From Actinomadura nitritigenes (GTDB lineage Bacteria > Actinomycetota > Actinomycetes > Streptosporangiales > Streptosporangiaceae): DNA of 64,000 bases. The DNA lies in contig NZ_JAGEOK010000017.1 of NCBI RefSeq assembly GCF_017573545.1, positions 124,001 through 188,000 of the forward strand, in the 5' to 3' direction. Numbering within the stretch: the stretch's first letter is position 1; the number at the start of each line of letters is the position of its first letter. The translations under genes and the position numbers were made by a program. The notes below the pieces were generated by a model, which searched no databases, had not been told where the DNA came from, and was given only the letters and a program-made list of their open reading frames with translations. Positions 15,837 to 23,673 of the stretch are shown piece after piece.

Positions 15837-16454
15837 GTGAACGTGATCGAGTTGCGGCAGTACAGGTTGCGCCCGGGGCGGCGTGACGAGCTGATCGAGC
15901 TGTTCGACCGGGAGCTGGTCGAGCCGCAGGAGGCGGTCGGCATGACCGTGCTCGGCCAGTTCCGGGACCTGGACGATCCGGACAGGTTCGTCTGGCTCCG
16001 GGCGTTCGAGGACCTGGAGGGACGGGGCGGGGCGCTGCGCGCGTTCTACTTCGGCCCGGTGTGGAAGGCGCATCGGGAGCAGGCGAACGCGACGATGCTG
16101 GATTCGTCGGACGCGCGGCTCCTGCGGCCGCTGCGGCCGGTTCCCGGGCCCGGTCCGCGGCCGCCGGTCGGCGCCCCGGACCCGGGCGGCCTGGTCTTCG
16201 CGTTCCTGTGGTCGTTCGGTGATCGGCTGGCGGAGGTCGAGCCGTCGATGCTGGACGAGGTCGTTCCGCTGTACGGCCCGGACGCGCTCGCCTTGGCGAC
16301 GCTGGAGGCGGAGAACGACTTCCCGGCGCTGCCCGTCCGCACGGGTGACGGCCACGTCGTCGTCATCGCCCGCCGAGAGGTGGAGCTTCCCGGCGGCGTG
16401 CCGGAGCCGCGGGTGCTGCGGCTGGCGCCGACCGGCAGGTCGGCGCTGCGCTGA
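15837..16454 (+). CDS. NIPSNAP family protein
   Basis: This 205-residue protein opens with VIELRQYRLRPGRRDELIELF, the beta-alpha start of the NIPSNAP/dimeric alpha-beta-barrel fold, and continues with FVWLRAFEDLEGRGGALRAFY. A second, weaker half may form the paired domain. Such proteins are small ligand-binding or monooxygenase-like dimers and the substrate is unknown. The GTG start is set by homology to the ELRQY motif. It sits 85 bp after the hydrolase-like gene and 42 bp before the DUF4037 gene, all in the same direction. Confidence 0.8.
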   Translation: MNVIELRQYRLRPGRRDELIELFDRELVEPQEAVGMTVLGQFRDLDDPDRFVWLRAFEDLEGRGGALRAFYFGPVWKAHREQANATMLDSSDARLLRPLRPVPGPGPRPPVGAPDPGGLVFAFLWSFGDRLAEVEPSMLDEVVPLYGPDALALATLEAENDFPALPVRTGDGHVVVIARREVELPGGVPEPRVLRLAPTGRSALR

Positions 16455-16496
16455 AATGGCTGGCCCGGTCACCGCCCGGTCTGCTGAGGTGGGCCG

Positions 16497-17561
16497 GTGG
16501 ACGGTCATCTGCATGGCGCGGACCTCGCGCGCGCCTACTTCGACGATCTCGTGCGGCCGTTGCTGGACGCGCACTTCCCGGGCGTTCCGTACGCGGCGGC
16601 GCGGCTCGGCTCCGGTTCGGACGTGCTGGCGTTCGACGACGCCACGAGCCGCGACCACGACTGGGGCTGCCGCCTGACGCTGCTGCTGGACGACGCGGCG
16701 GCGGGCGCGGTGCCGGACGTGTCGGCGATGCTGGAGCGGGAGCTGCCCGACCGGTACGGCGGCCACCCCGTGCGCTTCCCGGTCACCTGGGACCAGGCGG
16801 CGACCCACAAGGTGGACGTCTCGACCGTCGCCGCGTTCTGCCGGTTCCGGCTGGGCGTCGACCCGACCGGCGGGCTGTCGGCGCTCGACTGGCTGTGCCT
16901 GGTGGGACAGTGCGTCCTGGAGGTGACGGCGGGGCCGGTGTTCGCGGACGGGACGGCGACACTGGCCGGGATCCGCGAGACGCTGCGCCGCTACCCGCCG
17001 GACGTGGAGCGGTACGTCCTGGCGGCGTGGTGGCGGCGCGCGTCGCAGTGGATGCCGATCATCGGGCGGGCGGCCGAGCGCGGGGACGAGTCCGGGTCGC
17101 GGATCCTCGCCGCGAGGGTCGCGGAGGATCTGATCCGGCTGGCCTTCGCGCTGTCCGGCGAGTGGGCCCCGTACGGGAAGTGGCGCGGCACGGCGTTCAG
17201 GGAACTGCCCGTCGCGCGACGTCTGGCGGCCCCGCTCGATATCGCGGTGGCCGCGCCGGAGTGGCGGGAGAGGGAGGCGGCGTTGGCGGAGGCCGCCGAG
17301 GTCCTGCTGGACGTCCAGCGCGAGCGGGGGCTCTCGGCACCCGGCGACGCCGTCGTCCGGTTCTGGGACCGGCCGTACCGGACGGTCGATGACGCGGTCG
17401 CCGCCGGGCTGGCCGCGGCGATCACCGATCCCGAGGTCGCCGCGCTGCCACCGTACGTGGGGTCCGTCGAGCAGTGGGTCGACAGCGTGGACGTCCTCGC
17501 CCATGCCGATCGCCGCGCCGCCCTCCAGGTCGCGTACCGCACGTGGATCGGCGGCGTTTAG
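16497..17561 (+). CDS. DUF4037 nucleotidyltransferase-like protein
   Basis: This 354-residue protein has an N-terminal nucleotidyltransferase-like segment (RLGSGSDVLAFDDATSRDHDWG) with the GSGSD and DHDWG motifs typical of the DUF4037 family, followed by a long helical C-terminal part. The substrate and the biological role are not known. The GTG at 16497 is chosen because the family begins shortly before the GSGSD motif. Its 3' end overlaps that of pucR by 4 bp in convergent orientation. Confidence 0.75.
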   Translation: MDGHLHGADLARAYFDDLVRPLLDAHFPGVPYAAARLGSGSDVLAFDDATSRDHDWGCRLTLLLDDAAAGAVPDVSAMLERELPDRYGGHPVRFPVTWDQAATHKVDVSTVAAFCRFRLGVDPTGGLSALDWLCLVGQCVLEVTAGPVFADGTATLAGIRETLRRYPPDVERYVLAAWWRRASQWMPIIGRAAERGDESGSRILAARVAEDLIRLAFALSGEWAPYGKWRGTAFRELPVARRLAAPLDIAVAAPEWREREAALAEAAEVLLDVQRERGLSAPGDAVVRFWDRPYRTVDDAVAAGLAAAITDPEVAALPPYVGSVEQWVDSVDVLAHADRRAALQVAYRTWIGGV

Positions 17562-19078
17562 GAGAGCCGGAGCGCGAGGAAGAAGTCGACGCGGTCCTCC
17601 AGCCGGGCCAGATCGCGGCCGGTCAGGTCCTGGATGCGCTGGATCCGGTACCGGACGGAATTGACGTGCAGGTGCAGCTGTTCGGCGCAGCGCGTCCACG
17701 ACCCGGAGTTCTGCAGGAACGTCTCCAGGGTGCGGATCAGGTCGGCCTTGTGCACCTCGTCGTATCTGCGCAGCGGGTCGAGCAGCCGCACCTTGAACAT
17801 CTGCCGGACGTCCTCCGGCACGGTCGCCAGCAGCAGGACGTGCGTGGCGAGCTCGTCGTGCCGGACGACGCACACCGGGTCGGCGCGGCCGGAGGCGAGC
17901 CGCCGCGCGTAGCGGGCCTCGTCCACGGCTCCCCGCAGCCCGCCGGCCCCGGCGACGTCGCTGACGCCGACCGCGATCCCCGCGCCCGCGAGGCCCGGGG
18001 CGAGCGCGGCCAGCGCGGTCCGGACCGACGCGGCGACGTCCGGCACCGGACCGCCGGGCATCGGGACGAGCGCGACGGCCTCGTCGTCCAGCAGCCCCAC
18101 GACGGGACGCGGGACGGGCATGACCTCGCCGAGCACGGACCGCAGCTCGCCGGGCCGCAGCGTCCCGCGCCCGGTGGCGGCGACCGCGACGTAGGAGCCG
18201 TGCGGGTCGAGCCCGGCCAGCTCCAGCCGCGGGACGATCTCGTCGGCCGCCGCGGCGGACACCACCAGCCGGACGAGCTCCTGCGCGAGCCGCCCCTCGG
18301 CGCTGAGCCGGTCGTCCAGCCGGGCCCGTTCGAGGGCGGCGATCGCGGCGAGCTCGGTGGTGAGGGCGCGGCGCTCGGCGGGCCAGTCGGCGTGGTCGCC
18401 CTCGCAGGCGACGAACCAGTCCGCGACGCGGGAGGTGGTGTCCTCCGCGACCGGGAAGACCGACACGCCGGAGGCGGCGAGGTGGTGCGGGAGCCGCGGC
18501 GCGGTGAGGAAGGCGCGGGCCAGCGCGGCGCCGTCGGGGGCGCCGGGGGGGCCGGCGACGACGCGTCCGGTGGCGGTCAGCACCCAGCAGCGCATCCCGA
18601 GGTCGCGGCCGACGAGGTCGAGGACGGCGCCGAGGCCGGCGCCCTCGCTCATCCCGGCGACGAGCCGGCGGTGCCGGTCCAGGACGGCGGTGAGGTCGGC
18701 GGCGCGCGCGCCGGACAGGTGCCGGACGACCTCCTCGGTGACCGTCGCGAACGCCACGTCCTCCGGGACCTTGAAGAGCGGGATCCGGTGCCGGCGGCAG
18801 GCGTCGACGAGGTCGTCGGGGATGGTGCCGCGGGCGAGGTCCCAGGCGGCCAGCGCGGACACCCCGGCCTCGGCGAGCGCGCGCACGAACACCTCGGAGT
18901 CCGCCGGTCCGGACCGCCAGACCAGGCCGGTCAGGACCAGCTCCCGGCCGCGGAGGTACCGCCCGGGTTCCGGCAGGTCGGTGGTGACCACCCAGGTGAT
19001 CACCCGGTCGAGCAGGTCGCCGCCGGTGACGATCTCGAGCCGCAGCTCCGGCATGTCGAGCAGCGCGCGCAGCTTCAT
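17558..19078 (-). CDS. pucR: PucR-type regulator of purine catabolism
   Basis: This 506-residue regulator has the N-terminal PucR domain (LRALLDMPELRLEIVTGG, then WVVTTDLPEPGRYLRGRELVLTGL), a central GGDEF-like/CdaR domain, and a C-terminal PucR-type helix-turn-helix (LIRTLETFLQNSGSWTRCAEQLHLHVNSVRYRIQRI). It is divergent from the purine operon and is the obvious regulator of it. The ATG at 19078 begins the conserved domain; the upstream open frame adds no domain. In Bacillus, PucR activates purine catabolism and senses allantoin-type inducers; the effector here is not shown. Confidence 0.92.
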   Translation of the reverse strand: MKLRALLDMPELRLEIVTGGDLLDRVITWVVTTDLPEPGRYLRGRELVLTGLVWRSGPADSEVFVRALAEAGVSALAAWDLARGTIPDDLVDACRRHRIPLFKVPEDVAFATVTEEVVRHLSGARAADLTAVLDRHRRLVAGMSEGAGLGAVLDLVGRDLGMRCWVLTATGRVVAGPPGAPDGAALARAFLTAPRLPHHLAASGVSVFPVAEDTTSRVADWFVACEGDHADWPAERRALTTELAAIAALERARLDDRLSAEGRLAQELVRLVVSAAAADEIVPRLELAGLDPHGSYVAVAATGRGTLRPGELRSVLGEVMPVPRPVVGLLDDEAVALVPMPGGPVPDVAASVRTALAALAPGLAGAGIAVGVSDVAGAGGLRGAVDEARYARRLASGRADPVCVVRHDELATHVLLLATVPEDVRQMFKVRLLDPLRRYDEVHKADLIRTLETFLQNSGSWTRCAEQLHLHVNSVRYRIQRIQDLTGRDLARLEDRVDFFLALRLS

Positions 19079-19208
19079 GGGACCAGTTAACCCATCGTTC
19101 ACCACGCCGGGTGCCAACGGTCCGGGGCCGCGATTGGAGCAACGCACGAAAACACCGGCGTGAGCCGGGTCACGGTTCGGACGTCCTGTCCCTTCACCGC
19201 GTTCCGGG

Positions 19209-19230
19209 TTGCCGTATCTACTGGCGGCAA
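19209..19230. promoter_or_regulatory. TTGCCG-N10-CGGCAA inverted repeat between pucR and the purine operon
   Basis: Six-nt arms with a 10-nt spacer lie in the divergent region 38 bp before uraD. It is a candidate PucR site or promoter element, supported only by symmetry and position. Confidence 0.35.
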
Positions 19231-19267
19231 TGACGCAGACGGGAACGACGGAGGCAGGGAGGTGCCG

Positions 19268-19762
19268 GTGAGGGAACGGCTCGATGTCACGGAGGGCGGG
19301 CTGCTGGCGTGCTGCGCGTCCCGCCGCTGGGCGGCCGAGGTCGCGGCCGGGCGGCCCTACGCGGACCTCGCGGAGCTCCGGGCCGCCTCGGCGAAGGCGC
19401 TCGCGGGCCTGGACTGGGCCGATGTCGAGGAGGCGCTCGCCGCGCATCCCCGGATCGGCGACCGGCCGCGCGGCGAGGGGCGGGAGGCGGCGTGGTCGCG
19501 GAGCGAGCAGTCCGGGATGGACGCGGCGGCGGCGGAGCTGCGGGCGGCGCTGGCGGAGGGCAACCGGGCCTACGAGGAGCGGTTCGGGCACGTCTTCCTC
19601 GTCTGCGCCACCGGCCTGAGCGCCGCCGAGATGCTCGCCGCGCTGCGCGGACGCCTGCGCAACGACGCCGGGGCCGAGCGGGCGGCCGTCCGGACGGAGC
19701 TGGCGAAGATCGTCGACCTGCGGCTGGCAGGGCTCGCCGGTGGACCGGAGGAGGACCGATGA
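19268..19762 (+). CDS. uraD: OHCU decarboxylase (UraD)
   Basis: This enzyme decarboxylates 2-oxo-4-hydroxy-4-carboxy-5-ureidoimidazoline to S-allantoin, the last step of urate breakdown to allantoin. The 164 residues include the hallmark AHPRIGDRP with its catalytic His, the SEQSGM stretch and the FLVCATGLSAAEML strand-helix. The GTG at 19268 is preferred because GGAGGCAGGGAGG lies directly before it and it gives the usual family length. It is the first gene of the purine operon. Confidence 0.92.
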   Translation: MRERLDVTEGGLLACCASRRWAAEVAAGRPYADLAELRAASAKALAGLDWADVEEALAAHPRIGDRPRGEGREAAWSRSEQSGMDAAAAELRAALAEGNRAYEERFGHVFLVCATGLSAAEMLAALRGRLRNDAGAERAAVRTELAKIVDLRLAGLAGGPEEDR

Positions 19763-20073
19763 GCCTGTCGACGCACGTGCTGGACGCGGCGAAGGGCCTG
19801 CCGGCGGCGGGCGTCGCGGTCAGGCTCGACCGGCGGGAGCCGGACGGGACCTGGACGGCGGTCGCCGAGGCCCGCACCGACGCCGACGGCCGGATCGGGG
19901 AGTGGGGCGCCGAGCCGGGCGTGGGCGTGCACCGGCTGACGTTCGACACGGCCGCGCTGTCCGACTTCTACCCGGAGGTCACCGTCGCGTTCACGATCGA
20001 CGACGCCGGCCGGCACTACCACGTCCCGTTGCTGCTGAGCCCGTTCGCCTACTCGACCTACCGAGGGAGCTAG
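19759..20073 (+). CDS. uraH: 5-Hydroxyisourate hydrolase (transthyretin-like)
   Basis: This 104-residue transthyretin-fold enzyme hydrolyses 5-hydroxyisourate to OHCU. The family signatures are present: N-terminal STHVLDAAKGLPAAGV, a central RTDADGRI, and the C-terminal YRGS tetrapeptide that forms part of the active site. The ATG overlaps the uraD stop (ATGA), so the two consecutive steps are translationally coupled. Confidence 0.95.
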   Translation: MSLSTHVLDAAKGLPAAGVAVRLDRREPDGTWTAVAEARTDADGRIGEWGAEPGVGVHRLTFDTAALSDFYPEVTVAFTIDDAGRHYHVPLLLSPFAYSTYRGS

Positions 20074-20077
20074 CCCG

Positions 20078-20953
20078 ATGGCCATCGTTCTCGGCCCGAA
20101 CCGCTACGGGAAGGCGGAGGTCCGCGTCGTCCGCGTCACCCGGGACGGCGGGACGCACCGCATCCGGGACCTGAACGTCGGGGTGTTCCTGTCCGGCGAC
20201 ATGGACGACGTGCACCTGACCGGCGACAACTCCGCCGTCCTGCCGACGGACACGCAGAAGAACACGGTGTTCGCGTTCGCGAAGAAGTACGGGATCGGGG
20301 AGCCGGAGGAGTTCGGGCTGCTGCTGGCGCGGCATTTCGTGGACTCGCAGCCGGCCGTCCACCACGCCCGAGTGCGGCTCGAGGAGTACGCGTGGGACCG
20401 CATCACCGGCCCGCACTCGTTCGTCCGAGGCGGCACGGAGGTCCGGACGGCGCTGGTCCACAGCGACGGGTCCGGCGGCTCCGGCGGCTCCGAGTCGGTG
20501 GTGTCCGGGCTGAGGGACCTGACCGTCCTGAACTCGACCGGCAGCGAGTTCCACGGGTTCGCCCAGGACGGGTTCACGACCCTCGAACCGACCGACGACC
20601 GCGTTCTCGCGACGGCGGTGACGGCGCGGTGGCGGCATCGCGGCACCGGCTCGGACTGGGACGCGTCGTACGCGGCCGCCCGCGCCGCGCTGCTGGACGC
20701 GTTCGCGACGACGCACAGCCTGTCGCTGCAGCAGACGCTCTACGCGATGGGCCGCCGGGTGCTGGAGGAGCGGCCGGAGCTGTGCGAGGTGCGGATGTCG
20801 ATGCCGAACAAGCACCACTTCCTGGTCGACCTGGCGCCCTTCGGGATGGACAACGACAACGAGGTCTACTTCGCGGCGGACCGTCCGTACGGGCTGATCG
20901 AGGGCACCGTGCTCACCGACGACGCCCCGGACGCCCCGTCCGCGTGGCAGTGA
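20078..20953 (+). CDS. uox: Urate oxidase
   Basis: Cofactor-free uricase (291 aa) converting urate to 5-hydroxyisourate. Conserved motifs include NRYGKAEVRV near the N-terminus with the catalytic Lys, LPTDTQKNTVFAFAK with the catalytic Thr, and the C-terminal MPNKHHFLVDL and NEVYFAADRPYG stretches. The length is normal for the family. It starts 4 bp after uraH and completes the urate-to-allantoin trio. Confidence 0.95.
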   Translation: MAIVLGPNRYGKAEVRVVRVTRDGGTHRIRDLNVGVFLSGDMDDVHLTGDNSAVLPTDTQKNTVFAFAKKYGIGEPEEFGLLLARHFVDSQPAVHHARVRLEEYAWDRITGPHSFVRGGTEVRTALVHSDGSGGSGGSESVVSGLRDLTVLNSTGSEFHGFAQDGFTTLEPTDDRVLATAVTARWRHRGTGSDWDASYAAARAALLDAFATTHSLSLQQTLYAMGRRVLEERPELCEVRMSMPNKHHFLVDLAPFGMDNDNEVYFAADRPYGLIEGTVLTDDAPDAPSAWQ

Positions 20954-20966
20954 GGAGGCGGCCGAC

Positions 20967-21839
20967 ATGGACTTCCTGCGCCCGGCGACCTGGGCGGACG
21001 CCCTGGCCGCGAAGCGCGAGACGCCCGCGGCGCTGCCGATCCAGGGCGGCACCGACGTCATGGTGGAGATCAACTTCGACGTGCACCGCCCGGCGGCGCT
21101 GCTGGACCTCACCCGGATCCGGGAGCTGGCCGGGTGGGACGAGGCGGACGGCCGCCTCCGGATCGGCGCGGGCGTCCCGTACGCGCGGGTGATCCGCGAG
21201 CTGGGGGAACGGCTGCCGGGCCTCGCCCAGGCGTCCCGGACGGTCGGCTCCCCGCAGATCCGGAACCGGGGCTCGGTCGGCGGCAACCTCGGCGCCGCGT
21301 CGCCCGCGGGCGACAGCCATCCGCCGCTGCTGGCGGGGGACGCGGTGATCGAGGTGGAGTCGGCGGAGCGCGGCGTCCGGATGATCCCGGCGACCGCGTT
21401 CTACGTGGGCGTGAAGCGGAACGCGCTGGAGCCGGACGAGCTGATCCGCGCGATCTGGACCGCTCCCGCGCCCGGCCCGCAGTACTTCTCCAAGATCGGC
21501 ACGCGGAACGCGATGGTGATCGCGGTGTGCTCGTTCGCGGTCGCGCTGCATCCGGGGGAGCGCCGCGTCGGGACGGGCGTCGGCTCCGCCGCCCCCACGC
21601 CGCGCCGCGCCACCGCCGCCGAGGAGTTCATCTCCGGCGAACTCGACTGGGACGGCCGCGGACCGCTCTCCGACGCGGTGGCGCGGCGGTTCGGCGAGCT
21701 GGTCCGCGAGGCCGCCGCGCCGATCGACGACGTGCGCGGCACCGCGGAGTACCGCAGGCACGCCCTGGCGGTGATGGCGCGCCGCACGCTGACCTGGGCC
21801 TGGAACGAGCACCGCGCGGTGCGGAAGGAGGCGTCCTGA
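20967..21839 (+). CDS. Xanthine dehydrogenase, FAD-binding subunit
   Basis: CoxM-type FAD subunit (290 aa) of a molybdenum hydroxylase. It starts with MDFLRPATWADALAAK and carries PIQGGTDVMVEI and VGSPQIRNRGSVGGNLGAASPAGDS, the FAD pyrophosphate-binding segments. It passes electrons from the iron-sulfur subunit to NAD or another acceptor. The gene order FAD / 2Fe-2S / deaminase / Mo subunit supports a three-subunit xanthine dehydrogenase. Its stop overlaps the next start by one base (TGATG). Confidence 0.93.
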   Translation: MDFLRPATWADALAAKRETPAALPIQGGTDVMVEINFDVHRPAALLDLTRIRELAGWDEADGRLRIGAGVPYARVIRELGERLPGLAQASRTVGSPQIRNRGSVGGNLGAASPAGDSHPPLLAGDAVIEVESAERGVRMIPATAFYVGVKRNALEPDELIRAIWTAPAPGPQYFSKIGTRNAMVIAVCSFAVALHPGERRVGTGVGSAAPTPRRATAAEEFISGELDWDGRGPLSDAVARRFGELVREAAAPIDDVRGTAEYRRHALAVMARRTLTWAWNEHRAVRKEAS

Positions 21840-22324
21840 TGCGCGTCAACGTCACCGTCAACGGCTCGCAGGAGACCGTCGACGACGTGTGGGAGGGCGA
21901 GAGCCTGCTCTACATGCTGCGGGAGCGGATGGGCCTCCCCGGTTCGAAGAACGCCTGCGAGCAGGGCGAGTGCGGGTCCTGCACGGTCTATCTGGACGGA
22001 GTCCCGGCCTGCGCGTGCCTCGTCGCGGCGGGCCAGGCCGAGGGGCGCGAGATCCGCACCGTCGAGGGCCTGGCGGAGGGGCGGCCGGGCGACGAGCGCC
22101 TCGATCCCGTGCAGCAGGCGTTCCTGGAGGCGGGCGCCGTCCAGTGCGGGTTCTGCACGCCCGGCCTGATCGTCCAGTCCCACGACCTGATCGAACGCAA
22201 CCCCGCGCCGTCCGACGCCGAGATCCGCGAGGCGCTGGCCGGCAACCTGTGCCGCTGCACCGGCTACGAGAAGATCCTCGACGCGGTGCGGCTGGCGGCC
22301 CGGCGAAAGGCTGCACTCACGTGA
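21839..22324 (+). CDS. Xanthine dehydrogenase, 2Fe-2S subunit
   Basis: This 161-residue protein has both expected clusters: the plant-ferredoxin-type CEQGECGSCTVYLDG and the helical-domain type CGFCTPG with CRCTGYEKI. It bridges the molybdopterin and FAD subunits electronically. The ATG shares one base with the preceding stop, and the next gene starts inside its own stop (GTGA). Confidence 0.95.
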   Translation: MRVNVTVNGSQETVDDVWEGESLLYMLRERMGLPGSKNACEQGECGSCTVYLDGVPACACLVAAGQAEGREIRTVEGLAEGRPGDERLDPVQQAFLEAGAVQCGFCTPGLIVQSHDLIERNPAPSDAEIREALAGNLCRCTGYEKILDAVRLAARRKAALT

Positions 22325-23673
22325 CGACCATCATCGAGAACGCGCACGTCGTGACCGTGTCCGGGGACGAGCACCCCGGCGGGCACCTCGTGATCGAGGG
22401 CGACCGGATCACCGCCGTCGGCGCCGGCCCCGCGCCGGACGTCCCGGGCGCCGACCGGATCGACGGGACCGGCTGCCTCGCCACCCCCGGCCTGGTCAAC
22501 GCGCACCACCACCTGTACCAGTGGGCGAGCCAGGGCCTCGCCACCGACGGCACGCTGTTCGAGTGGCTCACGACCCTCTACAAGCCGTGGTCGAGGATGG
22601 ACGCCGAGGTCGTCGCGGGCGCCGCGAGCGCGGGGCTCGGCTGGCTCGCGAGGTCCGGCTGCACGACCTCGTCCGACCACCACTACCTGTTCCCGCGCGG
22701 GCGCGGCGACCTGTTCGCCGCCGGGATCGAGGCGGCCGCGGAGCTGGGCGTCCGGTTCCAGCCGTGCCGCGGCTCGATGGACCGGGGCGAGTCGCAGGGC
22801 GGCCTCCCGCCGGACGAGGTCGTCGAGGACCTCGACACGATCCTCACCGAGACCGCGGCGGCGATCGACCGCTACCACGACGCCTCGTCCGGCTCGATGC
22901 TGCGCGTCTCGGTCGCGCCGTGCTCGCCGTTCTCCGTCACCCGCGACCTGCTCGTCCGCTCCGCCGAGCTGGCGCGCGAGAAGGGCGTCCGGCTGCACAC
23001 GCACCTCGCCGAGACCCTCGACGAGGAGGAGCACACCACCGAGCAGTTCGGCATGACCCCGACCGAGTACCTGGACTCGATCGGCTGGCTCGGCCCGGAC
23101 GTGTGGCTCGCGCACTGCGTCCACCTGCACGACACCGACATCAAGCGGCTCGCCGAGACCGGCACCGGCACCGCGCACTGCCCGAGCTCCAACGCCCGGC
23201 TCGGCGCCGGGATCGCCCGCGTCTCCCACCTGCTGGAGGCGGGCGCGGCGGTCGGGATGGGCGTGGACGGGCCGGCGTCGGCGGAGCTCGTCCCGCTCGC
23301 CGGGGAGATCCGGCAGGCGATCTACCTGCAGCGCGCCCGGTACGGGCCGGCCGCGCTGACCGCCCGGCAGGCCCTGGAGATGGCGACCCTCGGCGGCGCC
23401 CGCTGCCTCGGCCGCGAGGACGAGATCGGCACGCTGGAGCCGGGCAAGCTCGCCGATGTCGCGCTGTGGCGGGTCGACGGGTTCCACGCCGCCGTCGACG
23501 ACCCGGTGGTCGCGTTCGCGTTCGGCGGCACCCCGCCGCTGGAGCGGCTGCTCGTCGGCGGCCGGACCATCGTCGCCGGCGACACGCTCGTCTCCGTCCC
23601 GCAGGACGTGGTCGGGCGGCGCGGCGCCGACGCGCACCGGCGCCTCATGCGGCTCGCGGAGGAGGTCCTCTAG
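22321..23673 (+). CDS. 8-Oxoguanine deaminase (amidohydrolase)
   Basis: This amidohydrolase-superfamily deaminase (450 aa) carries the metal motif NAHHHLYQ, the later HTHLAET and HCVHL histidines and the DGPAS aspartate. The long HHHLYQWASQG stretch and the SSDHHY motif match the 8-oxoguanine deaminase subgroup, which makes urate from 8-oxoguanine. Guanine or another amino-purine as substrate cannot be excluded. The location between two xanthine dehydrogenase subunits places it in purine input to urate. Confidence 0.85.
   Translation: MTTIIENAHVVTVSGDEHPGGHLVIEGDRITAVGAGPAPDVPGADRIDGTGCLATPGLVNAHHHLYQWASQGLATDGTLFEWLTTLYKPWSRMDAEVVAGAASAGLGWLARSGCTTSSDHHYLFPRGRGDLFAAGIEAAAELGVRFQPCRGSMDRGESQGGLPPDEVVEDLDTILTETAAAIDRYHDASSGSMLRVSVAPCSPFSVTRDLLVRSAELAREKGVRLHTHLAETLDEEEHTTEQFGMTPTEYLDSIGWLGPDVWLAHCVHLHDTDIKRLAETGTGTAHCPSSNARLGAGIARVSHLLEAGAAVGMGVDGPASAELVPLAGEIRQAIYLQRARYGPAALTARQALEMATLGGARCLGREDEIGTLEPGKLADVALWRVDGFHAAVDDPVVAFAFGGTPPLERLLVGGRTIVAGDTLVSVPQDVVGRRGADAHRRLMRLAEEVL

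Noticed and set aside
15570..19142. Very long leftward open frame (1190 codons)
   Set aside because: It is antisense to the DUF4037 gene and shifted relative to pucR. The translation is Arg/Pro-rich low complexity, typical of high-GC shadow frames, and the real genes on both strands carry family motifs.
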